DNA of 64,000 nt from Micropterus salmoides (Eukaryota; Chordata; Actinopteri; Centrarchiformes; Centrarchidae). The notes under the pieces are model-generated. The model was not told the DNA's origin. It saw only the letters and a program-made list of their open reading frames with translations, and ran no database searches. The stretch's first letter is position 1. Each line of letters opens with the position of its first letter. The stretch is taken from the NCBI RefSeq assembly GCF_014851395.1, contig NW_024041150.1, positions 9,234,209 to 9,298,208 on the forward strand, given 5' to 3'. The position numbers and the translations under genes are program-made. Shown here in pieces: positions 11,765-23,089 of this stretch.

Positions 11765-13500
11765 CTGAAACAAAGCATATTGAAATAAATTTAAACATTA
11801 ACTTAAAAACAGAAATTACTCCAAACAATATAGAGACAATTCCAAATTAACTGCATGTTTCATCATACATTAACTACTCAGTGGTGGATGCTGTAAATGC
11901 ATCAAATTCATCAAATTACTATTACTGAGGGAAACAAATATTTCCATTACAGCTTCCCATGAACAGGCTCATCTGTGGCACATTGTAATATCCAGTAACT
12001 GTATATTTAAAATATAGATATATAAAACTAGGCAGCAATCAAAGTTTGTGTAAACACAGCGGAAACATTGGCGAAAAGCTTTACTAACAATAGGTCAAAA
12101 CATATGGCAACAATATTACATCACAATTTCAATAGTGTGTGTGCACTAACAAGCACTATATTTCTGATGCAGGTGCCATTATAGGCTCTGTTGTAAAGGT
12201 CATGTGCTCACTAAAATTAACCACATGATATACAGGCTCCTGCTTCCCAGCAAAGCAAATACACTAGTGTTTTGACCCTGGGGTCATATTTTGTTGTTTG
12301 TTTATCTCTCCCGGCACTGTCAGCTGTTCTCCTCCATTAGAGAGTGTGAGTGTATGCAGGTACTGGAGAACAGGTGGACACACTGGATTGGTCCGGTTGA
12401 GCTGATTGGAGCCTCCTGATTGGGCACCTGGATGACAGCAGCCATCTTAAGCCCCACTGACAGGAACTCTTCTCTCTCTCTGCCATTTCCAACCTGCCTG
12501 AGGACTGTGTGTTATGTCTGTGTTTATTGTGTCGGGTCAGATGTACGACCAGGCTGGGCCAGTTAAGCCTGGTCCCCACCTTCACCAACTTAATAAACTT
12601 TGTCAAAAAATACTCCATTAGTTTCTATTATAGTCAATAAATTTGCAATCAAAAACTTCTCTGGAGACGGTCAAGAGTCGGTGCAAAAGAGTTTATTCCA
12701 AAACAGGACACATAAACCCGTCCAACATCCCAGCAGGTCGGAGGATGAAGTCCATCCTGTGGTCTGCAGACATTCTTATATATATATCTTCTGGGCTGGT
12801 TTGCCCTCCTTTCCTCATGATGAACTTCTTTTCCTCTGTTCCCCAGCTGTCAGTTATTACTGTATTGTAGACTTTCTACATCTTTATACTACTGGATAAG
12901 AAGTTCATCATTTACATTTCAACTTCAGTCTCACTGTGTTTTTTAAAGGTCACGCCTGCTTAATTTGACACACAATTGTGTTTTTTAACCAATTAGTATA
13001 ACAATAACATAAGTAAAGTTACATTTTTCATTAATGCTTGGTTTCTTACAGCATTCTTGATGTTATGCTGGCTGATTTCTGCTTTCTGCTTATCATCTGT
13101 CTGTCGTGTTTTGCAAAGCATGAATTCCTTCAGCAAGTTCACTCAAAGCTCACACTGGCTGTAATAACCAGAGGTTGGAAGTTGACAATCAAACCCCCTT
13201 AATCAGTAATTAAGCATGTAGTCTTAATGTTAGCAGATTAACACCTCAGCAGTTCCTCATGTAGTCACAACAACAGTAGATAACAGTAGATAACAGTAGA
13301 CCAAAGCATGCACTGTCACAGTGTCAACAGATCTTACACACCTGCAGCCTCTCCTATGGTCATAATCTACAGTAGATGACAGTTGGACAAGACGAACCAC
13401 CTGTAGTCTGTTCCTGCAGTCATTCCTCCCACTCAAGGATCTGTTTCTGTTTTCATGACTACAGTTCACTACTTATAAGTAAAAACTAAAGCATATCTAT
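11765..13500. other. non-coding stretch, possibly the downstream part of a minus-strand LTR
   Basis: No exon was found. On the minus strand, an AATAAA near 12690 and the T-rich end ...TTTTTTGACA near 12603 are compatible with the end of the long terminal repeat that starts at 14420. The 3' limit is not secure. Plus-strand sequence 12340-12610 ends in TTAATAAACTTTG and could be the tail of another repeat. Confidence 0.3.
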
Positions 13501-13504
13501 GTAA

Positions 13505-13650
13505 AAAGAAAATGAATAAGAATGATTAATGATTAATACTAGTAAAATGATATAAATGATGATATAGAATGATTACTTAAAGTAACTGATTAAAGACAAT
13601 AACTGAACAATGATTAACAATGATTAATAATGATTAAGGATAATCACTGA
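13505..13650. repeat. degenerate ATGATTAA-type repeat tract
   Basis: Irregular repetition of AATGATTAA, ATGATATA and GATTAATA words over about 145 bp. This is a decayed simple tandem array. Confidence 0.6.
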
Positions 13651-13948
13651 TGACTGTTTCTTGACTGATGTCTAACTTTTTGTCTGCAATGCTCCCCCCT
13701 CTCTGTGTCCTAGGCATGCCCTCTGCTGATCACGGCATTTTAACCAAAACCCTGACTTTGTGGAATAAGCTGGTGTCTCTTGTGCTGTTTGCTATAGACG
13801 GAACATTCTTACTGTATTGACGTCTGTTTTGTAACACAATTTTCACTAATTCTGCTTCCACATTTTCCTCTGCTGGGGTTTTTGATGATGCTGTGCTACT
13901 GTTACTGCCTCCGGGCAGCTAAACACAGAGAGGACCACACACTCTCAG

Positions 13949-14340
13949 AGCTATAGAGTTTCAGCGTTGTGATCTTAACTTTACACTATAAAATAACTCT
14001 TTAACTGGTGACAATAGCTATAGAGTTTCAGCGTTGTGATCTTAACTTTACACTATAAAATAACTCTTTAACTGGTGACAATAGCTGTAGAGTTTCAGCG
14101 TTGTGATCTTAACTTTACACTATAAAATAACTCTTTAACTGGTGACAATAGCTGTAGAGTTTCAGCGTTGTGATCTTAACTTTACACTATAAAATAACTC
14201 TTTAACTGGTGACAATAGCTATAGAGTTTCAGCGTTGTGATCTTAACTTTACACTATAAAATAACTCTTTAACTGGTGACAATAGCTATAGAGTTTCAGC
14301 GTTGTGATCTTAACTTTACACTCTAAAATAATACTTTAAA
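13949..14340 (-). repeat. 67-bp tandem repeat, 5.8 copies, probably inside an LTR
   Basis: Units begin at 13951, 14018, 14085, 14152, 14219 and 14286. Each is 67 bp and almost identical, except for a CTATAG/CTGTAG change and divergence in the last partial copy. On the minus strand the array sits 80-470 bases inside an LTR-like 5' end (see the 14420 feature), where enhancer repeats of U3 regions usually lie. Confidence 0.95.
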
Positions 14341-14420
14341 TGATGCCAATGCAGACCACCCTCGCTCGAGCAATTAATGATAACAATTTAGGCTGTAATG
14401 TTCTAAAATAATTCTCAACA

Positions 14421-15068
14421 CTCCCTCCTCTGAGGCTGTAAAGCCTCATACTTTATACACCAACACTGTGACCACTGAAAGTGGGCGACCTATTGAACTT
14501 GGCATATGAAACTTAATTCTCAGACTTGCAGATCTTAGAAAATACCCAAATTAGTGTTTACATGTTGTGAAATAATCATCAATCATGTCTGTTGCTAACA
14601 TATTTAACAAGGATTTCCTCTGTCCTCCTTATTACGCTTAAATGAGTTTCCCTTTAAATGAGCTTAACATATTAAACTACCTATACGTGCTATAATATAG
14701 TGAGACATACCTTGTAAATGGTTTGCACTCGTGAAACAAACAATATGAGCTGTTCTTTTCTTATTTACTTTAGCAAGCTAACAACCATACCAAGCTAATG
14801 TGTTGAAAGGCACACATCATATATCAAAACAATCACAGGCTGCATAGTGAACTTTCTGTGTAACAATACAGTAACCAGACAGAACAGTGTTTCAACAATC
14901 ATTCATGTGACACTTCAGAATGGTGCAAAATGTCCGATAAACATGTATGATGTCCATTTTGAAAGTTTAGTCCGTGGTACTGTGGAACTCTTTTTGGCAC
15001 TCAGGTTTCTGTGGGGATCAGGCTGGGTACCAATTTGAGGGCACTCAGATGTTTGTAGAGTCAGTCTT
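14421..15068. other. non-coding stretch before gap 1
   Basis: No recognisable coding sequence on either strand. It would be the 3' internal part of the minus-strand LTR element if that call is right. It does not look like gypsy gag or protease, so it is unlikely to be the direct continuation of the pol gene beyond the gap. Confidence 0.4.
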
Positions 15069-15568
15069 NNNNNNNNNNNNNNNNNNNNNNNNNNNNNNNN
15101 NNNNNNNNNNNNNNNNNNNNNNNNNNNNNNNNNNNNNNNNNNNNNNNNNNNNNNNNNNNNNNNNNNNNNNNNNNNNNNNNNNNNNNNNNNNNNNNNNNNN
15201 NNNNNNNNNNNNNNNNNNNNNNNNNNNNNNNNNNNNNNNNNNNNNNNNNNNNNNNNNNNNNNNNNNNNNNNNNNNNNNNNNNNNNNNNNNNNNNNNNNNN
15301 NNNNNNNNNNNNNNNNNNNNNNNNNNNNNNNNNNNNNNNNNNNNNNNNNNNNNNNNNNNNNNNNNNNNNNNNNNNNNNNNNNNNNNNNNNNNNNNNNNNN
15401 NNNNNNNNNNNNNNNNNNNNNNNNNNNNNNNNNNNNNNNNNNNNNNNNNNNNNNNNNNNNNNNNNNNNNNNNNNNNNNNNNNNNNNNNNNNNNNNNNNNN
15501 NNNNNNNNNNNNNNNNNNNNNNNNNNNNNNNNNNNNNNNNNNNNNNNNNNNNNNNNNNNNNNNNNNNN
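15069..15568. other. assembly gap, 500 N
   Basis: Exactly 500 N. It removes the 5' LTR, gag, protease and first part of RT of the gypsy element that follows. Confidence 1.
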
Positions 15569-18500
15569 GATCTCGCCGTCTGCCGCCTGCTGACTTAGAG
15601 GCATTGAGACAACATTTGTCACAGCTTAAAGATGCTGGGATCATCACCGAATCAAGAAGTCCATATGCCTCACCTATAGTGGTGGTGAGAAAGAAGACTG
15701 GCAAGATAAGGATGTGTGTGGACTTTAGGACACTAAACCGACGCACTGTTCCTGATCAGTACACAGTACCAAGGATTGAGGATGCACTGGCCTGTCTCAA
15801 TGGAAGCAAGTGGTTTAGTGTGCTAGACCTCCGCAGTGGATATTACCAAGTGCCTATGAGGGACTCAGATAAAGAAAAGACAGCCTTCATCTGCCCAGTT
15901 GGTTTCTACCAATTTGAAAGGATGCCGCAAGGAGTGTCAGGGGCTCCAGCAACCTTTCAGCGGATCATGGAACAAACAGTTGGGGATATGAACTTGCTTG
16001 AAGTCCTGGTCTATCTGGATGATCTCATTGTGTTTGGAGCGACACTGAAGAGCATGAGGCAAGGTTGTTAAAGGTGCTTGACCGATTGAAGGATGAAGGT
16101 CTTAAGCTGTCGCTGGATAAATGCCAGTTTTGTCAACCGTCAGTGACTTACGTGGGGCATATCATATCTCAAGATGGAGTGTCAACCGATCCAGAGAAGA
16201 CTGAAGCAGTAACCACGTGGCCCAGACCAAACACTGTGACTGCTTTGCGGTCATTTCTTGGATTCTGCGGGTACTATAGACGCTTTGTGAAAGATTACTC
16301 CAAAGTTGCCTATCCATTGCACCAACTGTTGTCCGGCTACCCACCAACTGCCAAGAAATCCAAGGGAAAACAGGATGACCTCTACCTGAACCCGTCAGAG
16401 CCTTTTGGTTGTAGGTGGGATGACAAGTGTGAAGCCGCCTTGGTAGAGCTGAAGCAGAGGCTTACTCAAGCTCCGGTGTTAGCTTTTGCGAACCCACAGC
16501 TTCCCTATGTATTACACGTTGACGCTAGCCAAGAAGGGCTAGGTGGTGTGTTGTACCAAGATCAAGGTGAAGGGTTAAGACCCGTCGCTTTCGTCAGTAG
16601 AAGCCTAACCCCGTCTGAGCGACATTACCCTGCTCATAAGTTAGAGTTTTTGGCATTGAAGTGGGCGGTCGTGGACAAACTGCATGACTACCTGTATGGG
16701 GTGAAGTTTGAAGTCAGGACCGATAACAACCCGTTGACTTATGTGTTGACGTCGGCCAAGTTAGATGCCACAGGTCATCGCTGGCTTGCCGCATTGTCTA
16801 CATATGACTTCAGCCTCAAGTACAGAGCGGGGGTTCAAAACATTGATGCAGATGCCCTTTCTCGTCGGCCACACCCGACACCCACTCAAGTACCGGAGTG
16901 GAAAGACATATCTGAAGCCGGTGTGAGAGCCATGTGCCAGACGGCTGAAGGAAATAAACGTAGAAAGCCATCTCCTGGTAGGGCAGTTGACCAATTGGGA
17001 CCTTCTTCACTTGCTGTCCCTCAAGCCTACTGTAATATGTCTACCTTGAGTGTAAAGACAATGCCAATGTTGAGTCCTACTGAGCTGTCAGATGCCCAAC
17101 GTGAATGCCCTGGCATTGGCGAGATATGGTCAGCTCTCAACAAAGGAGATTTGACACAGGTTGACAAGACAAAGCATCCAACCTGCCCTCTGTTACTAAG
17201 AGAGTGGGATCGGTTGACGATACGACAAGGGGTCATGTATCGAGTCACAAGTCCCCCTGACAAACCCCATCGCTCTCAGCTAGTCTTGCCAGAGAAGTAT
17301 AGGAAGATGGTAATGACATCCCTGCATGATGACTGTGGTCATTTAGGCTCTGAAAAATCATACGGCCTCATTAAAGGCAGATTCTACTGGCCACGGATGA
17401 AGTCGGATGTGGAAGAATACTGCAAGTGCTGCATGCGCTGCATAAAGAGAAAGACTCTACCCAAGAAAGCTGCTCCACTGTCTCATTTACAAAGTGATGG
17501 ACCACTGGACCTTGTTTGCATGGACTTTTTGTCTATTGAACCTGACTCAAGCAATACAGAAAATGTCCTGGTTATTACTGATCACTATACACGCTACGCC
17601 CAAGCTTTTCCAACGAAAGACCAAAAAGCCTCTACGGTGGCGAAGGTGTTGATGGAGAAATACTTCGTCCATTACGGATTGCCAAAGAGGATGCACAGCG
17701 ATCAAGGGAGAGATTTTGAAAGCAGGCTTATACACGAGGTACTTAGCACACTTGGGATTGAAAAATCAAGGACAACGCCATATCATCCTCAAGGGGATCC
17801 CCAGCCTGAGAGGTTTAACAGGACTCTGTTAAACATGCTCGGAACTCTGGAGCCAAGCAGGAAGAGAAAATGGAGTCAGCACATTGTACACCTTGTCCAC
17901 GCCTACAACTGCACTTCAAATGAAGCCACTGGGTTTTCGCCTTATTACCTCATGTTTGGGCGGGAGGCGAGGCTCCCAGTGGATTTGTGTTTTGGGACGT
18001 CCAGCGACGACACACAGCAGGAAACTTACCTCAAGTATGTAACTGAGATGAGGAGGGAGTTGAAAGCTGCATACGACCTTGCGGAGTCCATTGCTGCCAA
18101 GCAGAACGAAGGCAATAAACGGCGGTATGATCAGAAGATCCGATTCTCACAGCTATTACCTGGAGACAGAGTCTTGATAAGAAACTTAGGATTGCATGGG
18201 AAGCATAAGTTAGCGGACCGCTGGGCTTCAAATCCTTATGTGGTGGACAGTCAGATGCCAAATTTACCAGTGTTCCGGTTGAAACCAGAAGACGGAAATG
18301 GACCTGTCAAAATTCTCCACCGAAATCACATTCTACCTCTGGGAAAAACTGTATGCCTGGAGCCGACGCCTGCTGTTCACCCTGTACCGGGTATGAGAGT
18401 CCGTCGAAAGAGACTTCGTAAACTTCGCAACAGTGTGTCAGAGAGAGACAAGGCTTCAGCAGAGACACCAGAGAACAATGATAAAGGGGAAGTGAAATCA

Positions 18501-18998
18501 GACCATTGCCACGGAAAAGAGTACACAGATTCTGAGGATGAGGAAAGTGGGATGTGCTATGACTTACCTGCTCACACTCCCAGGACTGGAGTTGATGAAG
18601 AAATGTCGGAACCATTCAGCTTGGATCTGGATATGGTATGGGATGAATTGACTGAACGACCAGAGGTGACAGAACAAGAAGTACTGCAAGATGTTGCGGA
18701 GGAAACAGAAACAGGAAAAGGAGGGAAGCAACCAGATTCTGCTGAAATGACAAGAGACACAGTGACGCACGAGACAGGTGAAACACAAGAAAACACTCAA
18801 AGACATGAAACTGATGAGTCTCAAATGTTACAAGACTGTACAAAGACTGAGACTGAGATCAGAAGAACTCAGAGAGTCAGAAGAGCCCCATCAATATTAA
18901 CATATGACACACCAGGACATCCAAGTGTTATAGCAGCTCCTATAGTGAGATATGTCTCTTGCCTTTATAAGTGGATAGGTGCCCCTGTTATCTCCTAA
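15569..18998 (+). pseudogene. gypsy pol polyprotein (RT-RNase H-integrase), one frameshift
   Basis: The first segment, 15569-16071, is the RT palm and fingers: SPYASPIVVVRKK, RMCVDFRTLN, DLRSGYYQV and the active-site YLDDLIVF. The frame then shifts by one base near 16047, and a 977-codon frame continues to 18998. That frame carries the RT thumb (FLGFCGYYRRF) and RNase H (HVDASQEGLGG, RTDNNPLTYV, DALSRRP). It also has integrase with an HHCC finger (HDDCGHLG, CCMRCIKRK) and the DDE residues (MDFLSIEPD, HSDQGRDFE, PERFN), then a GPY-like NPYVV. It ends in a long acidic C-terminal extension of about 230 residues finishing in a basic RVRRAPS motif. Apart from the single frame change pol is uninterrupted, indicating a recent insertion. 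Confidence 0.9.
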
Positions 18999-19091
18999 GT
19001 ATATGTTACCTAAAGTTATACCCACTGATATCGTTGTTTATTTCAAAAGCACCAAGTCATGAGGGCATGTCTTATATTGGTGGGGGGAGAG

Positions 19092-19900
19092 TGTAATGAC
19101 CTGGAAAAATATGTCACTTATGTTGTATTTTTTCTGGAATATGTGGGTTACTGTATTTTTTTGGGCTTGCTAAAGTGCTTAATTCATATGTAATCCCAGT
19201 TGAGATGTAAGAGTTACTGAAGTGGCAAATGTCTATTGGTTGAAGATGCAATAGGAGTTATCATTTAATTATCCTCGCTCTGTTCAGATGTGTCCAGGTA
19301 ATTTAACAGTTAAGTTGGGTTTTCCTTAAAATGTTTTAAGCATGGTTTACTACATAAGATAAGCTCACTAATCATTTTGTTAATGTTAGAGATTTAGTGA
19401 CTAATAAAGTATCCTGTTGAACTACGGGTAATCACGCGAGAGGGGAGATCAGGGGGAACTGAGGGAAGAGTTGCACGAGCACGAAAGCTAGTCGACAGCT
19501 AACAGTGCTTTTACGGCACTTAACGTTTTAAGTTGGACTATTCAGGGTATCGGACACTGCTCTCGCCGTCGTAGGAGTTTGTGACTGTGGGGCTACCACT
19601 GGAGGTGTGTGTATTTGCACTGGGAAGTGAGCTTAGACCTGTTAGTTTCTGTGGCTAGGTTAGCTCGTGGCTTCGCGGGACTGTGACACCGTCGTGGGAG
19701 GGACCGCAGACACACCGTTCGCCTGCTGGACCAGAGGAGACCACATCGGAACGCTGGTGTTTTCCTCCACGGAGGGCTGTGTTGCTGGTGGTGACGGACG
19801 AACGAAGCTGTGTAACCCTCGCTGTGCTGCTGCGGACAACGTCGCCCCGGTAGGATCTGGGTTTTCCACTCCACTCAAGGAGGTACTGTTACTTTCTTCA
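19092..19900 (+). repeat. 3' LTR of the gypsy element (end approximate)
   Basis: Starts TGTAATGACC right after the polypurine tract and carries AATAAA at 19403-19408. GC-rich U5-like sequence follows (19440-19860). The terminal CA was not located with confidence. Confidence 0.6.
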
Positions 19901-20650
19901 CTCTATGAGCTCCAACTAAGCGCGCCAACGAACTTATGCAGGCCTGCTAAAAGAACAAACCTAAAAAAAAGAGTGCACTCAGGTTATAAAAGACTAATCC
20001 CTATATTCCCCGGGTCTTTTGAGATTGTTTGTTTTTCACTCCATTATTTGTTGTTAAAATGTTATGTGATTCTTGCATAATACAAAGAAGGAAACTGAGC
20101 TATTGCATTCTTGATGTCTGTCTCATCACATGCTCTGTATCTGAGTAGATCAGTATTTTCTGTGGTAATAAGAGGTTAAAGTCAGGATTATCCCTCCAGC
20201 CTCTCATTGGTAGTAGAGAGAGTGAGAATCATAGCGTTCCTAGACAGGTTTATTATACAATGGGATGTCTCTTTCACCATTTTACCAAACATTAGGGTTA
20301 AGGGGGCTCAACACTTTATATGTTACTTTATAGTGTACTTGCCTCATCACGAGCCGATGGTGAAAAGGGTTACATACGCATGCGTCACTACTACCACGCA
20401 TTCGTAGTCAAAGTAAAACAGACCCTTACATCAGTGGAACCACACGATTGGATGAAATGTTCCCTGCTTTGGCTGTTAAAAGCAGACGATTGGCTTTCTA
20501 GTGGGATGGGCGGGAAACCCGCCATCTTTGCCGTTACAGGCTTTCCCCATTGAGTTATATTGAGGATGTGATTGAGTGGTATGTCTCCTCTATAAAACAT
20601 CTCTGACATAGCACAAAGCCTTTGTGGCAACCCCATCACCTGGTGTATTT
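19901..20650. other. intergenic stretch
   Basis: No exon or RNA gene recognised. The short open frames here lack splice context or protein-like composition. Confidence 0.4.
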
Positions 20651-21005
20651 ATTTTACTGACACCATACAAACTGGGAAAATAACTTAACAAGCTGAAAAT
20701 GACAATGAAAACAGTAGAGCTCAGAAGTACACTATACATGGATGGAAGGATGCGTGACCAGGACCATTATTGGCACCTTGTGCGGACAAATTACACAAGA
20801 TGCTGTCCTGCTATTCAGAGCAGAAAAAAAATGTACCGTATCAAAATAAAAGAATGACACTTAAATTGTTATTTATGTTGGAAAAGTATGTGATGCATTT
20901 ACATATAAATTTTTTTATTTCTGTATTAATTTAAAACACCAAATTATGGCCCAGGTCAATTTGACCTGGCAAATACCATCAATGATAAATCCAAACAAGG
21001 GTTAA
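20650..21005. mobile_element. terminal part of a piggyBac-like non-autonomous element
   Basis: The right edge reads CCAAACAAGGG followed by TTAA (21002-21005), the GGG-TTAA arrangement of piggyBac ends. Just inside is a perfect palindrome, CCAGGTCAA-T-TTGACCTGG (20951-20969). The inner limit is not resolved and the matching left end was not found, so this copy may be truncated. Confidence 0.5.
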
Positions 21006-22925
21006 ATGCACATACAGACAGCTTGCACCTTTGAGCCTATGCAGACTTTTAAGATAAATATAATGACATTTCCAGTATCTAAAACTTTACTGCCTTTCCT
21101 CCTATCCAGGGAATGTGATTTATGCAGTGTGTGTGTGTGTGTGGTATGCAGGTGGCCCAGGACTGCACTTTGAGAATGAATACATGCCTCAGCTTCTTCT
21201 CCTTCTCTTCGGCTGCTCTCAGGACTCTATCATCATCATTCCTCCTCCTCCGCTCTATTCTCCTCAGTACATACTGTATGTAGTGTCACCACTTAATGCA
21301 TTTCAAACGTAGTCTCCTCCCCTTGTCTCATCATATCTTTGTACTTTCATCAGTCTCCTTTTATATATCTCAGTGTTTCTTTCCCCAAATTTCTTGCTTT
21401 TAATATGATCATTTCCCTCCTTCTTATTCTGTCCTTAAATCAGTCAATATTGGAACTTGTTGCTTATCTCTTGTGTGAAAGTATGCTCTTGTGTGTTTGT
21501 GCATTATTAAGTTTGTGTGTTGGATCAGAGAGGAAAGTAGAAGACAATCCATAGAAAAGATAAGGAAGAACAGTGATATGGAAGAGAAGAAATGGAAAGA
21601 GGCATATGATGATCAGGATGATATGCATTGTGGGACAATCTGTTCCCTGTATGTGACCTATTCTGGCACCTGCGCGCGTAGCGAGGCACACATCGCCAGA
21701 GTCTTCCAAAAAATGTTTCTATACTGCTAATTTGGTTTGCTAAAAAGTTTTAGAGGAAATGTAACTGCTGGTTTATGTTCACTTGCAGGGTTGCTGTTTT
21801 TTCTTATCGTTGCTGGTATGTTATGAGTACAGCAAATCAAGTTGAAATATGTTTTCTAGTAGAAAAGTATATGATGAATTTATATTAAAAAAAAACTATT
21901 TTATTTTAAAAGGTTGTACTCAAATAACACTGAAGGCTACATGAAAAAGATGCTTTAATAAAAACACTCAACCCAGGGCTTTGATTTCTTTTGAATGAAC
22001 TAACCCACTGACAATATTGTAACAGAAAATGTTTTCATAAAACACCATTCTTAAAATGTATGCATGCACTAGCTGACACATCATCTGAATAGTATCAAAT
22101 TTTGCAGCTTTTTATTTCACAGCTGAAATCAAACTCCATTCAGACACAGCTCCTGCATCAACCTTTATGTTGCAGAGGTGAACAGCTCAGCAGATAAACA
22201 GCTGCTGATGGAGGTATTATACTATACAGACAGAAACTGTTCTCAAATTGCATACATTATACACATAGGTGCCTCCACAGATAAACAGCTGCAGAGACGC
22301 AGAAGCAGTTTATGGAAGCCTGCAGGTGTTATGTTTGACAACATGATAGATACACCCAAGTGGATGCAGTAGTAGCAGCAGTGCCTAGCAACCTCCCTGC
22401 ATCCTTTCTAGCTTCATCGAAAGATGACATTCTTGACATTTTGTCTGCAAAAAGCCTCAGTGTAGTCTTCATCCTTTATAGCAAGAACCATGTGCATAGT
22501 TTTTAAGATGATACAAGCCCATGTTTTCCCCTTGTGATTGTATTTTCCAGCAGGACCTGGGATTAGTGTGACTTTATCTGTGGTTGTGCTTGCAGGTCAC
22601 ACTCAGGCTAAGGCTGAGGCTAAATGAGACCTTACTTATCCAAATGAGATTATGTTCAGATATTCGTCTATGTTGTGATATCACACCGTTACACACTGTA
22701 ACAATAGGTCAATCGACTATGTGTAATGACAAATGTGTGGTTTGTAGTAATGAATCCCTGGAGAATATGTACCTAACTTTGTGTCATGTTGGGCCAAGCG
22801 CAGGAATAAGGACCAGGAACCCAAGACACAGGTAAAGCAGATGCAGTTTATGGTGTTTATTAAGAAAACTCAAAGGTAAACAGGCTTACATGTGACATGT
22901 AATTCTTTTTTTTTTCCTTTTTTGT
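21006..22925. other. intergenic stretch
   Basis: No gene recognised. Around 22785-22905 a segment (GGGCCAAGCGCAGGAATAAG) resembles the edge of a common fish repeat, but its family is unclear. Confidence 0.4.
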
Positions 22926-22929
22926 ATAC

Positions 22930-23085
22930 TGACTTGTTTATGTTTTATATATTCATTGTTAAACCATTGTAAAAAACCACTGTGTGTATTTCCAATTTTT
23001 ATTCCACTTGTCTATGTTTGACATTGATTAATGTAAAGCACTTTGTTATTTCTATTAAAAAGTGCTTTACATAAGTGGTCTAAAA
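22930..23085 (+). mobile_element. 3' tail of an L2-like LINE
   Basis: The sequence ends GTAAAGCACTTTG, then TTAAAAAGTGCTTTACATAA. This paired AAGCACTTT/AAAGTGCT signature is the same as the tail of the L2-like element at 49.5 kb. Only the 3' UTR remains. Confidence 0.55.
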
Positions 23086-23089
23086 AAGT

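Larger units (their letters stand above)
12604..14420 (-). mobile_element. putative LTR of a minus-strand LTR retrotransposon (start good, end uncertain)
   Basis: Reading the minus strand, a polypurine tract CAGAGGAGGGAG directly precedes TGTTGAGAATT, starting at 14420. This is the standard junction between internal sequence and a 3' LTR. The 67-bp repeats follow within the first 500 bases. A terminal ACA candidate occurs near 12604, which would make a 1.8-kb LTR. A second purine tract (AGAGAGGGGGGAG near 13700) may mark another element boundary instead. No gag or pol of this element is visible upstream (14421-15068). Confidence 0.4.
15569..19900 (+). mobile_element. Ty3/gypsy LTR retrotransposon, 5' part lost in gap
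   Basis: It contains RT, RNase H and integrase in Ty3/gypsy order. The tail is followed by a purine tract (GGTGGGGGGAGAG) and TGTAATGACC at 19092, the start of a 3' LTR. The LTR has an AATAAA at 19403. Its end is not defined; the region around 19880-19900 (GGTACTGTTAC) is a guess. No 5' LTR copy is visible left of gap 1, so LTR divergence cannot be used for dating here. Confidence 0.85.

Noticed and set aside
14915..16071. Long frames crossing gap 1 on both strands, and similar ones at gaps 2 and 3
   Set aside because: Runs of N are translated as X; only the real sequence right of gap 1 (RT) is coding.
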